Assembly: GCA_036555745.1 (NCBI GenBank)
Contig: DATBKV010000190.1
Location: 1-64,000 of the forward strand
Source of the DNA: VAZQ01 sp036555745
GTDB taxonomy: Bacteria; Pseudomonadota; Alphaproteobacteria; Rhizobiales; Xanthobacteraceae
Direction: 5' to 3'
Length of the DNA stretch: 64,000 nt
Shown here: positions 25,321 to 34,165 of the stretch, piece after piece
How the letters are laid out: each line of letters opens with the position of its first letter
How positions within the stretch are numbered: the first letter of the stretch is position 1
The notes under the pieces: model-generated
Database searches by the model: none
What the model was told of the DNA's origin: nothing
Seen by the model: the letters and a program-made list of their open reading frames with translations, nothing else
Translations under genes and position numbers: made by a program

Positions 25321-26475
25321 TTATCCACCCAGCGCGCGCCGCGCCGCGCCGATGATCCGATCCTGGGTCGCCTCGTCGAGGTAGGCGTGCATGGGCAGGC
25401 TGATCACTTCCGCGGCCAGCTGTTCGCTGACTGGCGCACCACCCTCCGCCACCGGAAATCGCTGGTACGGCTCCTGGCGGTGGAGCGGGACCGGATAGTG
25501 GATCGCGGTCGGAATGCCCTGCGACTTGAGGGCGGCCGCCAGCCCGTCGCGCCGGCCGGGGCCAAGGCGGATCGTGTACTGCGCCCAGACCGAGCTCGAT
25601 CGCTGCGCCACCCTCGGCACGGTCGCAACATCGGCGAGACCGGCGGAGTAGCGGCGGGCCGCACGCTCGCGCGCCAGGATCTCGTCGGGAAAAATCTTCA
25701 GCTTCTCCAGCAGGACGGCCGCCTGGATGGTATCGAGGCGTCCGTTCAGGCCGATGCGCACGCAGTCGTATTTGCCGCTGCCCTCGCCGTGGACACGCAC
25801 GCTGCGCAAGATGCGCGCAAGCTCATCGTCGTCGGTGAGCACCGCCCCGCCGTCGCCATAGCAGCCCAGCGGCTTGGCCGGAAAGAAGCTCGTCGCCGTC
25901 GCCGGCGCGAGCGCGCCCACGCGGCGGTTTCCGTAGGTCGCGCCGAAGGCCTGTGCCGCGTCATCGAGCACGAACAGGCCATGCGCCTCGGCGATCGGCG
26001 TGATGTGATCGTAGTCTGCAGGCTGGCCAAAGAGGTCGACCGGAATCACCGCCCTGGGACGAAGGCCGAGCGAGCGAGCGCTGGCGCATGCCCGCCGCAG
26101 GCTCTCCGGATCGAGATTGAAAGTCGCTTCCCCCACGTCCGCGAACACCGGCGTAGCACCGACCAGCGCCACCACTTCGGCGGTCGCGGTGAACGTAAAG
26201 CTCGGGCAAATCACCGCGTCACCGGGACCGATGCCCTTGGCCATCAACACCATGACCAGGGCATCCGTGCCGCTGGCGCAGCTCACCGCATGGCGTGCAC
26301 CGCAGAAGTCGGCCAGGGCCGCTTCCAGCTCACGCACCTCGGGTCCGAGAATGAACTGGCAATGCCCGAGCACACGGCCGATCGCGTCGTCGATGGCGCG
26401 GCCGAGCCGTCGCCGTTGCGCCGCAACGTCGATGAATGGGACTGGAGCGCGATCGAGGCGGGCGTGCTGGTTCAT
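25321..26475 (-). CDS. DegT/DnrJ/EryC1/StrS sugar aminotransferase (WbpE-like)
   Basis: The product is 384 residues, a PLP-dependent fold-type I enzyme that aminates a nucleotide-linked keto-sugar. Motifs: FIDVAAQRRRLGRAIDDAI at the start, SCASGTDALVMVLMA, PSFTFTATAEVV, VLDDAAQAFGATYGNRRVGA and the PLP lysine in ATSFFPAKPLGCYGDGG, then RIGLNGRLDTIQAAVLLEKL. This matches the WbpE subgroup forming UDP-GlcNAc(3NH2)A from the 3-keto-uronate. The upstream Gfo/Idh/MocA gene (40 bases away) could make that keto-sugar, as WbpB does. Start ATG 26475; a TTG three codons earlier is an alternative. Confidence 0.92.
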   Translation of the reverse strand: MNQHARLDRAPVPFIDVAAQRRRLGRAIDDAIGRVLGHCQFILGPEVRELEAALADFCGARHAVSCASGTDALVMVLMAKGIGPGDAVICPSFTFTATAEVVALVGATPVFADVGEATFNLDPESLRRACASARSLGLRPRAVIPVDLFGQPADYDHITPIAEAHGLFVLDDAAQAFGATYGNRRVGALAPATATSFFPAKPLGCYGDGGAVLTDDDELARILRSVRVHGEGSGKYDCVRIGLNGRLDTIQAAVLLEKLKIFPDEILARERAARRYSAGLADVATVPRVAQRSSSVWAQYTIRLGPGRRDGLAAALKSQGIPTAIHYPVPLHRQEPYQRFPVAEGGAPVSEQLAAEVISLPMHAYLDEATQDRIIGAARRALGG

Positions 26476-26515
26476 CGTGGCCAAAGGATCGATCGGGTCG
26501 GCGCCGCGGGTCCCG

Positions 26516-27517
26516 TCAGCCCGTCAAGCGTCGCGGAGCCGGGCGGCGGCGTGCGACGCTCGGCATTGCCCGATTCTCCAGGCAGCGGATGGCGATTTCG
26601 AGGCTGGCCACGCCCTCCTCGCCCGTCACCGCGGCATCCGTGCCGTTGCGCACCGCGGCAACAAAGGCCTGCAACTCGGCGCGCAGCGGTTCGGCGTGGC
26701 CGACCGAGAGATGACGCATCGAGTAGCTGCCGTCGGGCTGGAAGCCGAAGCATTCGGTGACCTGCCGCGTCAACAGGTCCCCCATGATGTACTTGTTGCG
26801 CGTGGCAACGGTGACGTTGCGCGCCTTGAACGGTGTCAGCCAATTGGTGTTGATGTGGGCGAGCACGCCGGAGCTGGTGCGGAACTGCAGGAGCGCGATG
26901 TCCTCGCGCTCGGCAACTGCATTGGAGAGCTGCGGTTGTACTTCGACGATATCCGACTCGGTAAACCATCGGATGAGATCGATATCGTGGACGGCGAGAT
27001 CGATCACCACTCCCACGTTCGACATGCGCGGCGGAAACGGGCCGACCCGGGTAATGGCGATGGAAAGAATGTCTTCGTCGCGGATGGCATCCTTGATCGC
27101 CTCGACGGTGGGGTTGAAGCGCTCGACGTGTCCGACCATCAGGACCACGCGGGCGTGCCGCGCCGCGGCGATGATCGCGCGCCCGTCTTCCACCGACGGC
27201 GCGATTGGCTTCTCCACCAGCACATGCACGCCGCGCTCGATGCAGGACAGCGCGAGCCGCCGATGCAGATGCGTGGGGGCCGCGATCGTCACGGCATCCA
27301 CGCCGGCCTCCAGCAGCCCCTCGGCGTTGCTGCAAGCCGGACAGCCCAGCGCCCTGGAAACGAAATCGCGTTGGCCGCTGTCGGGGTCAGCGACGCCGAC
27401 CAGCTTGACCCCGGGAAGGTCGGCGAACACCCGGGCATGGTTGCTGCCCATGACGCCCACACCCACCACGCCGACGCGGAGCGGGCTGGCTGGGCCCCAT
27501 TTGGCGGATTGCACCAT
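26516..27517 (-). CDS. Gfo/Idh/MocA-family oxidoreductase (WbpB-like)
   Basis: The product is 333 residues with an N-terminal Rossmann domain (LRVGVVGVGVMGSNHARVFA) and the family EKP motif in VHVLVEKPIAPSVEDG. The substrate domain carries VGHVERFNPTVEAIKDAI and DLAVHDIDLIRWF, with conserved His. It resembles the dehydrogenases that oxidise C3 of UDP-N-acetylglucosaminuronate. The adjacent WbpE-like aminotransferase fits that pairing. ATG at 27517 is favoured over an upstream ATG because it starts the normal N-terminus. Together with the UDP-sugar dehydrogenase at 31170 this gives three of the steps toward a 2,3-diamino-uronic acid. Confidence 0.9.
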   Translation of the reverse strand: MVQSAKWGPASPLRVGVVGVGVMGSNHARVFADLPGVKLVGVADPDSGQRDFVSRALGCPACSNAEGLLEAGVDAVTIAAPTHLHRRLALSCIERGVHVLVEKPIAPSVEDGRAIIAAARHARVVLMVGHVERFNPTVEAIKDAIRDEDILSIAITRVGPFPPRMSNVGVVIDLAVHDIDLIRWFTESDIVEVQPQLSNAVAEREDIALLQFRTSSGVLAHINTNWLTPFKARNVTVATRNKYIMGDLLTRQVTECFGFQPDGSYSMRHLSVGHAEPLRAELQAFVAAVRNGTDAAVTGEEGVASLEIAIRCLENRAMPSVARRRPAPRRLTG

Positions 27518-27667
27518 GATCGACGAAATCCCCCCTGCCGGCGCCCGAAGCGAATCCCTGCCTAGCATGCCCGCAGGCGGCTGGCGATGGCCCCGTTTGA
27601 AGCTGTGGACACGTTTTGAATCAAAGAGTTACAGCAACAGGCGAGGTTGCGGGCCATCCGTCAGCCG

Positions 27668-28681
27668 TCACTTCCGCTCAAATTGCAGGAACCAATCGAC
27701 GAAGCGGCGCACCCCCTCCTCGATCGGCATCATGGGACGAAACCCGACCGCGCGTTCCAGATCGCTCGCGTCCGCGCAGGTCTCCGGGACATCGCCCGGC
27801 TGCATCGGCAGCAGCTCGCGCATCGCCGGCTTGCCCAGCGCCCGCTCAATCAAGCTGACCACCTCGGTCACCTCAACCGGATGGTTGTTGCCGATGTTGT
27901 AGATGCGCCACGGCGCGCGGCTGGTGGCGGGGTCGGGCGCGTCCCCGGACCACACGGGATTTCCCGGCGGCGGCCGCGGGATGAGCCGCGTGATGGCCTC
28001 GACCACATCATCGATGTAGGTGAAGTCGCGCCGCATCCGGCCGTAATTGAACAGCTTGATCGGCCGTCCGCGCAGGATGGCATCGGCGAACAGCCACATC
28101 GCCATGTCCGGCCGGCCCCAGGGCCCATAGACCGTGAAGAAGCGCAGCCCCGTCGCCGGCAGGTCAAACAGATTCGAATAGGCATGCGCCATCAGCTCGT
28201 TCGCCTTCTTGGTCGCGCCGTAGAGACTCAGCGGATGATCAACGTTATCCAACGAGCGAAACGGCACGCGGCTATTGGCACCGTAGACCGAGGAGGACGA
28301 GGCGTATACGAGATGCCGGCATCCGGTGTGCCGGCAGCCTTCGAGCACGTTGAGGAAGCCCACAAGGTTGGCGTCGACATAAGCATGCGGGTCGAGCAAG
28401 GAATGGCGCACGCCGGCCTGCGCGGCGAGATGCACGACATCGGAAAAACGATGGGCTGCAAACGATTCCTGCATCGACTTTCGGTCGGCGATATCGATCC
28501 GTTCCAGCCGGAAATTGGGGAATGCCGTGAGCTGCGCGACGCGAGCCTCTTTCAAACGCGGATCGTAATAGGCATTGAGATTATCGAGGCCGACCACGTC
28601 ATATCCGTCCGACAGCAGCCGCCGCGCGACGTGCATACCGATAAAGCCGGCCGCGCCGGTGACGAGAACAGGCTGCCGCAA
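27668..28681 (-). CDS. NAD-dependent epimerase, UDP-glucuronate 4-epimerase type
   Basis: The product is 337 residues of the extended SDR family. The NAD motif is VTGAAGFIGMHVARRL, the DNLNAYYDPRLKEAR segment is characteristic of UDP-glucuronate/galacturonate epimerases, the catalytic tetrad is Ser in YASSSSVYGAN and Tyr-Lys in LYGATKKANE. RFFTVYGPWGRPDMA also fits the LpsL/CapI subgroup. The start codon is TTG at 28681, supported by GGAAAGGG six bases upstream and by the absence of a nearby ATG. It would convert UDP-GlcA to UDP-GalA, with UDP-GlcA coming from the Ugd enzyme at 34166-35470. It is divergent from the AGE-GT4 fusion gene. Confidence 0.92.
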   Translation of the reverse strand: MRQPVLVTGAAGFIGMHVARRLLSDGYDVVGLDNLNAYYDPRLKEARVAQLTAFPNFRLERIDIADRKSMQESFAAHRFSDVVHLAAQAGVRHSLLDPHAYVDANLVGFLNVLEGCRHTGCRHLVYASSSSVYGANSRVPFRSLDNVDHPLSLYGATKKANELMAHAYSNLFDLPATGLRFFTVYGPWGRPDMAMWLFADAILRGRPIKLFNYGRMRRDFTYIDDVVEAITRLIPRPPPGNPVWSGDAPDPATSRAPWRIYNIGNNHPVEVTEVVSLIERALGKPAMRELLPMQPGDVPETCADASDLERAVGFRPMMPIEEGVRRFVDWFLQFERK

Positions 28682-28880
28682 GCTACGCCCTTTCCGGCGG
28701 CGGGGATGCCGCCGTTAGATCCGAACGCGGTGCCCCGCCTGGCACTCGGCTGATCCCGGTTCGTGCAGTATAAAACGAAAAATGCCAAGAGCTTCCTGCC
28801 GCACGAGCATCAGCGGACACAATGACCGTTTCACGCCCGGACAAGCCTCGGCGCAGCCGCCGTCAAGTCGAGCCGCCCCC

Positions 28881-31169
28881 ATGCGCCACGCCCTGAGCGA
28901 GGCAACGGCGCTCAGGCGCTGGCTGTTCGACGAGGCACTGCCGCGGTGGTGGAAGGACGGGGCGGACCGTGTAGGCGGCGGGTTTCACGAGGCAATCGGG
29001 CTCGACGGCACGCCGCTGGCGCGTCCGCACCGGGCAAGAGTCATCGCCCGGCAGGCGTTCGCGTATAGCGAGGCGGGTCGGCTCGGCTGGGACGGACCTT
29101 GGCGCGAGGCCATGGGGCAGGCGCTCGACTACTTGCACAAGCATTTCGTCGGTGCGGACGCCACGGTTGTGTCCGTCGTTGACCTCGACGGCCGTGTCCG
29201 GGATCCAAGCTTCGACCTGTACAACCAAGCCTTTGCATTGCTGGCCTATGCGAGCGGCCATGCCGCCTTCGGGGAGCAAGGCGGCTGGCGCCAGCGCGCA
29301 GTGGCGCTGCGCGCCACGCTCGAGCGATGTTACGCTCATCCGCAGGGCGGCTTTGCCGAGGATCTCGGGAAGCGCCTGCCGCGGCGCTCCAACCCGCATA
29401 TGCACTTGCTCGAATCGGCGCTGGCGTGGACCGCCCTCGACCAGAATGACCCGGCTTGGCAGCGTATGGCGGACGGGCTTGCCGTGCTCGCTAGCGAGAA
29501 ATTCATCGATGCGGCCTCCGGCGCGCTGCGCGAATTCTTCGGCGAGGACTGGTCTCCGGCCCCGGGACCGGATGGACAGATCTGCGAGCCGGGCCACCAC
29601 TACGAATGGGCCTTTCTGCTCGAGCGCTGGGCACGGCTCAGCGGGCGCCCCGCACCCGATGCGGCTGCGCGCCTGGTCGCGTTTGCCGACCGCTACGGGC
29701 TCGATGCGCGCCGCGGCGTCGCGATCAACGCCGTCCTCGCCGACGGCCGCGTCCACGATCCGACCGCACGGCTGTGGGCGCAGGCGGAGCGAATTCGCGC
29801 CTACGTCGCCCACCGCCGCGCCGATGAGGAGATCGCCGCGGCGATTGCTGGACTGCGGCGCTTCCTCGCCGCACCCGTGCCTGGCCTGTGGCTCGATCAG
29901 TTGACGGCCGACGACACCTTGGTCTCCGAACCTGCGCGAGCGACGAGCCTCTACCACATCGTCGGCGCCGTCGCGGAGTTGTCGGCCGCAATCCCGGAAA
30001 GCACCGCGCGCGCACGGGCTCCTAGCGGCCGCTCCGAGCGCGCAGCTCCTCGCGTCATCTATCTCGTGACCGAGGATTGGTATTTCATATCCCACCGTCT
30101 GCCGATGGCGCGCGCGGCCCGCATGGCGGGCTTTGAGGTCCATGTCGCAACCCGCGTCAACCGCCATCGCGCCGCAATCGAAGCAGAAGGGTTTCATCTG
30201 CATCCCATTACCTGGCGGCGCGGCAGCTTCGATCCGCGCGACCTCGTGCGCGTCGTGCGCGAGGTGCGCAAGCTTTATCGCGCCATCAAGCCCGACCTCG
30301 CGCACCATGTCGCCCTCCCGGCAGCCGTGGTCGGTTCTCTCGCTGCCACCGGGCTCGACGTCGTTTGCCTCAACGCCATGACGGGCCTTGGCACGATGTT
30401 CATCAGCGATTCGCTCAAGATGCGCGCGGGGCGCATGGTCTTGGCGCTGGGATTGAGCCCGCTGCTCAATCGTGCGCGCTCGGCGGTCCTGGTGCAGAAC
30501 CTGGACGACCGGGCCGCGATCGAGCAGCTCGGAGTTGCCGGCGCGCGGATCGCCTTGATCCCGGGCTCCGGCGTCGATACCGACGCCCTGACGCCAAAGC
30601 CGGAGCCGCAAGGTCCGGTCACGGTGGCATTCGTCGGTCGGCTGGTCGGCTCGAAAGGGATGCGCGCCCTGCTGGCGGCGCACGAGCGTCTCCGTCAGCG
30701 CGGCCGCGATATCAGCCTGCTGATCGCCGGAGTGCCGGACCCGGCGAATCCGACCTCCATTCCGCCGCATGAAATCGAAGGCTGGAGCCGGCGCCCCAAC
30801 CTCACGTATCTCGGTTTCGTGGAAGATATCGCAGGCCTGTGGGCCCGCGCGCACATTGCGGTGCTGCCGTCACACCGCGAGGGGATGCCGCTGAGCCTTC
30901 TGGAAGCGGCCGCGTGCGGCCGGCCGCTGGTGGCGACCGACGTGCCGGGATGCCGCGACATTGCCCGTTCCGGCGTCAATGCGCTGCTGGTGCCGATCGA
31001 CGACGCCGAGGCGTTGGCCGATGCCATCGAGCACCTGGCGCTCAATCCCGAGCTTCGGTGCAAGTTCGGTGCGGCCAGCCGTCGACTGGCGGAGGAGCAA
31101 TTCTCGAGCAAGCTGATCGGCCGCGAGCTCGTCGATCTCTATCGCCGTCTGCTTGCGCGTGCGGCTTGA
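28881..31169 (+). CDS. AGE-family epimerase/isomerase fused to GT4 glycosyltransferase
   Basis: The product is 762 residues with two domains. Residues 1-370 form an (alpha/alpha)6-barrel of the N-acylglucosamine 2-epimerase/mannose isomerase (AGE) family: GGGFHEAIGLDG, FDLYNQAFALLAY, NPHMHLLESALAW, EPGHHYEWAFLLERW, HDPTARLWAQAER and SLYHI are catalytic-site segments. After a linker rich in Ala, Arg and Ser, residues 390-762 form a GT-B glycosyltransferase of family GT4: PRVIYLVTEDWYFISHRL, VAFVGRLVGSKGM and the EX7E motif in HREGMPLSLLEAAACGRP. The fusion is an uninterrupted frame. Joining sugar isomerisation to a retaining glycosyltransferase suggests channelling, but this is inference. A GTG-initiated dehydrogenase follows with no gap. 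Confidence 0.88.
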   Translation: MRHALSEATALRRWLFDEALPRWWKDGADRVGGGFHEAIGLDGTPLARPHRARVIARQAFAYSEAGRLGWDGPWREAMGQALDYLHKHFVGADATVVSVVDLDGRVRDPSFDLYNQAFALLAYASGHAAFGEQGGWRQRAVALRATLERCYAHPQGGFAEDLGKRLPRRSNPHMHLLESALAWTALDQNDPAWQRMADGLAVLASEKFIDAASGALREFFGEDWSPAPGPDGQICEPGHHYEWAFLLERWARLSGRPAPDAAARLVAFADRYGLDARRGVAINAVLADGRVHDPTARLWAQAERIRAYVAHRRADEEIAAAIAGLRRFLAAPVPGLWLDQLTADDTLVSEPARATSLYHIVGAVAELSAAIPESTARARAPSGRSERAAPRVIYLVTEDWYFISHRLPMARAARMAGFEVHVATRVNRHRAAIEAEGFHLHPITWRRGSFDPRDLVRVVREVRKLYRAIKPDLAHHVALPAAVVGSLAATGLDVVCLNAMTGLGTMFISDSLKMRAGRMVLALGLSPLLNRARSAVLVQNLDDRAAIEQLGVAGARIALIPGSGVDTDALTPKPEPQGPVTVAFVGRLVGSKGMRALLAAHERLRQRGRDISLLIAGVPDPANPTSIPPHEIEGWSRRPNLTYLGFVEDIAGLWARAHIAVLPSHREGMPLSLLEAAACGRPLVATDVPGCRDIARSGVNALLVPIDDAEALADAIEHLALNPELRCKFGAASRRLAEEQFSSKLIGRELVDLYRRLLARAA

Positions 31170-32516
31170 GTGTCCGTTGCGGACGATACCCTGCGCAAGG
31201 TAAAGAGAGCCGCCTCCATCGAGACGCGCCAAGGTCGGGTTGTGCCGCACGGACGAAAGCTCGCCGTCATCGGTCTCGGATATGTCGGGCTGCCGGTGGC
31301 CGCCGCCTTTGGCCGCCAGGGCACCCCAGTCATCGGATTCGACATCGATGCGGCACGCATATCCGAGCTCAAGGCCGGGCACGACCGCACGCGCGAGGTC
31401 GACCCGCACGATCTTGGCCGTGCCGCTCTACACTTCACCTGCGATGCCGCCGAACTCGCGCGCGCGGATTTCTTCATCGTGACGGTCCCCACCCCCATCG
31501 ATCAGGCACGCCGCCCGGATCTGACCGCACTGCTGGGCGCGTCGAAGACGGTGGGCCGGTCCTTGAAGAAGGGGGATATCGTTGTTTACGAATCGACGGT
31601 GTATCCGGGCGCGACCGAGGAGGATTGCGTGCCCGTCCTTGAGCAGGCCTCCGGACTCTCGGCAGGGCGCGATTTCACGGTCGGCTATTCGCCGGAACGG
31701 ATCAACCCAGGCGACCACGCCCATCGCTTCGAAACCATCGCGAAGGTCGTGGCTGGGCAGGACCCACGTACTCTGGACATCATCGCGGACGTGTACGGCT
31801 CGGTGGTCACCGCCGGGTTGCACAAAGCTCCGTCGATCAAGGTCGCGGAAGCGGCCAAGGTCATCGAGAACGCGCAGCGCGATCTCAATATCGCCTTCAT
31901 GAACGAGCTATCGGCCATCCTCCACCGGCTCGGCATCGATACGACGGACGTGCTAGCGGCGGCAGGCACCAAATGGAACTTCCTCGGCTTCACCCCCGGG
32001 CTGGTCGGGGGCCACTGCATCGGGGTCGATCCCTATTACCTGACCTATCGCGCGCAGAAGGCGGGCTATCATCCCGACGTGATCCTGGCCGGGCGCCGCA
32101 TCAACGACTCCGTCGGCGTGCGGATAGCGCGAGAATGCCTGCGGCTGCTGAAGGCCGGCACGCACACGCAGCGGGTGACGCTGTTGGGATTGACGTTCAA
32201 GGAAAACATCGTCGACATCCGCAACTCGCGGGCCATCGACATCGTGCGCGAGCTGCAATCGTTCGGCGTAAATGTCCAGGTTCATGATCCGCTGGCCGAT
32301 CCTGCGGAAGCGCTGCAGCAATACGGTCTGGTCTTGCAGGCCGAGCCCACTCCAGCAGACGCCGTCATCCTTGCGGTGGCGCACGATTGCTATCGGGCCG
32401 CGGGCTGGCCGCTGATCACCAGCTTGCTCGAGCACGGCCGTGGTGTTGTCTTGGATGTCAAGAGCGCGCTGGATCCGCTCGAGCGGCCAGCAGGGATCGA
32501 GCTATGGCGGCTTTGA
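31170..32516 (+). CDS. Nucleotide-sugar dehydrogenase, UDP-GlcNAc 6-dehydrogenase type (TviB/WbpA-like)
   Basis: The product is 448 residues. The N-terminal NAD domain is KLAVIGLGYVGLPVAAAFG, the central domain includes SPERINPGD and AEAAKVIENAQRDLNIAFMNE, and the catalytic Cys lies in LVGGHCIGVDPYYLT. That CIGVDPYYLT signature marks the TviB/VipA/WbpO group that oxidises UDP-HexNAc twice to the uronate. The C-terminal domain has LTFKENIVDIRNSRAIDIV. The start is GTG, directly after the stop of the AGE-GT4 gene, so translation is coupled. Its product would feed the WbpB/WbpE-like pair at 25.3-27.5 kb. Confidence 0.92.
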   Translation: MSVADDTLRKVKRAASIETRQGRVVPHGRKLAVIGLGYVGLPVAAAFGRQGTPVIGFDIDAARISELKAGHDRTREVDPHDLGRAALHFTCDAAELARADFFIVTVPTPIDQARRPDLTALLGASKTVGRSLKKGDIVVYESTVYPGATEEDCVPVLEQASGLSAGRDFTVGYSPERINPGDHAHRFETIAKVVAGQDPRTLDIIADVYGSVVTAGLHKAPSIKVAEAAKVIENAQRDLNIAFMNELSAILHRLGIDTTDVLAAAGTKWNFLGFTPGLVGGHCIGVDPYYLTYRAQKAGYHPDVILAGRRINDSVGVRIARECLRLLKAGTHTQRVTLLGLTFKENIVDIRNSRAIDIVRELQSFGVNVQVHDPLADPAEALQQYGLVLQAEPTPADAVILAVAHDCYRAAGWPLITSLLEHGRGVVLDVKSALDPLERPAGIELWRL

Positions 32517-32603
32517 CCCGCCGCAAGCCTTCGTCCCGCTCTGCCGCTTGACCTATTGTCACCAGGCGGCTTGAACTGTCGCAGCTATCGAGGAATCTGG
32601 CGG

Positions 32604-34022
32604 ATGCCCGCTCAAATCGTGCCGGTCATCATGTGCGGCGGCGCCGGGACGCGGCTGTGGCCGGTCTCGCGCGAGAGCATGCCGAAGCAGTTCGTTCCAC
32701 TGATTGGACCCGACTCGACGTTCCAGCAGGTGCTCGCGCGGATTAACGATCCCGAGCTGTTCGCGCGCCCGATCGTCATCACGAATGCCGATTTCCGTTT
32801 CGTGGTGGCCGAGCAGCTGCGCGAGCGCGGCATCGAGGCCGACATCGTGCTCGAGCCGGCGCGACGCGACTCGGGTCCCGCCGTGGCAGTATCCGCCGTG
32901 CTCGCAGCCGAGCGCGACCGCGATGCCCTGGTGCTGGTGCTGGCGGCCGATCACGTCGTGCGCAAGCCGGACGCATTTCGCGAAGCGTGCCGGCGCGCGG
33001 CCGCGGCAGCGGCGGCGGGACGCATCGTCACCTTCGGCATCGAGCCCACCCATCCGGCAACCAGCTACGGCTACATTCGTCCTGGCGAAAAGCTCAACCG
33101 CGCCTCGGTGCTCGCGGTTGAAGCGTTCGTGGAGAAGCCGGACGCGGCGACGGCCGCGAGCTACATGGCGGAACGGTATCTCTGGAACAGCGGCAATTTC
33201 CTGTTTCACGCCACTACCATGCTGAGCGAGATCGAGCGTTTCGAGCCGCTCATGGCGGAGGCGGCCAAGGCGGCGGTCGCCGGCCTCACGCGCGACCTCG
33301 ATTTCCTGCGCCTGGCAGCCGAACCCTTTGCGCGCGCGCCGAAGAAGTCGATCGATTACGCCGTCATGGAACGCACTGCTCTCGCCGCCGTCGTCCCCGC
33401 CGATCTCGGGTGGTCGGATGTCGGCAGCTGGAGCACGGTATGGGACCTGCTGGATCACGACCGGGCGGGCAACGCGACCGAGGGGCCGGTGGTCATGCTG
33501 GACAGCCGCAACAGTCTCGTGCGCTCTGAAGATTCGCTGCTGACCACCGTGGTCGGGCTCGATGACGTGATCGTGGTTTCGACCGCGGACGCAGTGCTGG
33601 TCGGCGCGCGCGCAAAGGCGGAGCAGGTCAAGACGCTGGTCGAGCATCTCAAGGCGCACAATCAGCGCGCGGCGGTCGAGCACCGGCGCATCTACCGCCC
33701 GTGGGGCTACTACCAGGACATCGACCTCGCCCCGCGGTACAAGGTGAAGCGCATCGTCGTGAAGCCGGGCGGCAAGCTCTCGCTGCAAAAGCATTTTCAC
33801 CGCTCCGAGCATTGGGTCGTGGTCAAGGGAACAGCCGAAATCACGCTCGGCGATGAGGCGCGCAGCGTGCACGAAAACGAGTCGATCTATATCCCGGCCG
33901 GGAGCGTTCACCGGCTCGCCAATCCCGGCAAGATTCCGCTCGAGCTGATCGAGGTCCAGGTCGGCAGCTATCTCGGCGAGGACGACATCGTGCGCCTCGA
34001 CGACGTCTACGGACGCGGATAG
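32604..34022 (+). CDS. manC: Mannose-1-phosphate guanylyltransferase/mannose-6-phosphate isomerase
   Basis: The product is 472 residues and bifunctional. The N-terminal guanylyltransferase has the pyrophosphorylase signature PVIMCGGAGTRLWPVSRE and the mannose-binding FVEKPD motif. The C-terminal cupin isomerase domain carries RPWGYYQDIDLAPRYKVKRI, KLSLQKHFHRSEHWVVVKG and HRLANPGKIPLELIEVQVG. It makes GDP-mannose, the precursor of mannose, rhamnose, fucose and other GDP-sugars. Start ATG 32604 agrees with the family. It lies 87 bases after the dehydrogenase and is probably in the same transcript as the AGE-GT4 fusion, a sugar-isomerase neighbour. Confidence 0.95.
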   Translation: MPAQIVPVIMCGGAGTRLWPVSRESMPKQFVPLIGPDSTFQQVLARINDPELFARPIVITNADFRFVVAEQLRERGIEADIVLEPARRDSGPAVAVSAVLAAERDRDALVLVLAADHVVRKPDAFREACRRAAAAAAAGRIVTFGIEPTHPATSYGYIRPGEKLNRASVLAVEAFVEKPDAATAASYMAERYLWNSGNFLFHATTMLSEIERFEPLMAEAAKAAVAGLTRDLDFLRLAAEPFARAPKKSIDYAVMERTALAAVVPADLGWSDVGSWSTVWDLLDHDRAGNATEGPVVMLDSRNSLVRSEDSLLTTVVGLDDVIVVSTADAVLVGARAKAEQVKTLVEHLKAHNQRAAVEHRRIYRPWGYYQDIDLAPRYKVKRIVVKPGGKLSLQKHFHRSEHWVVVKGTAEITLGDEARSVHENESIYIPAGSVHRLANPGKIPLELIEVQVGSYLGEDDIVRLDDVYGRG

Positions 34023-34165
34023 CGCGCGACGTGCTCGCACCCAGGCGGCGCAACCGCAGCAGAAACACCTCGGCATGAGCTCCGCTGCGGGCTGCGGGCG
34101 TCAAGCTCTCCCGGACGCCCGGCCCGGCGCTTGCTTGAGCAGCCGGCTACGGCCGGACGCGTGAA

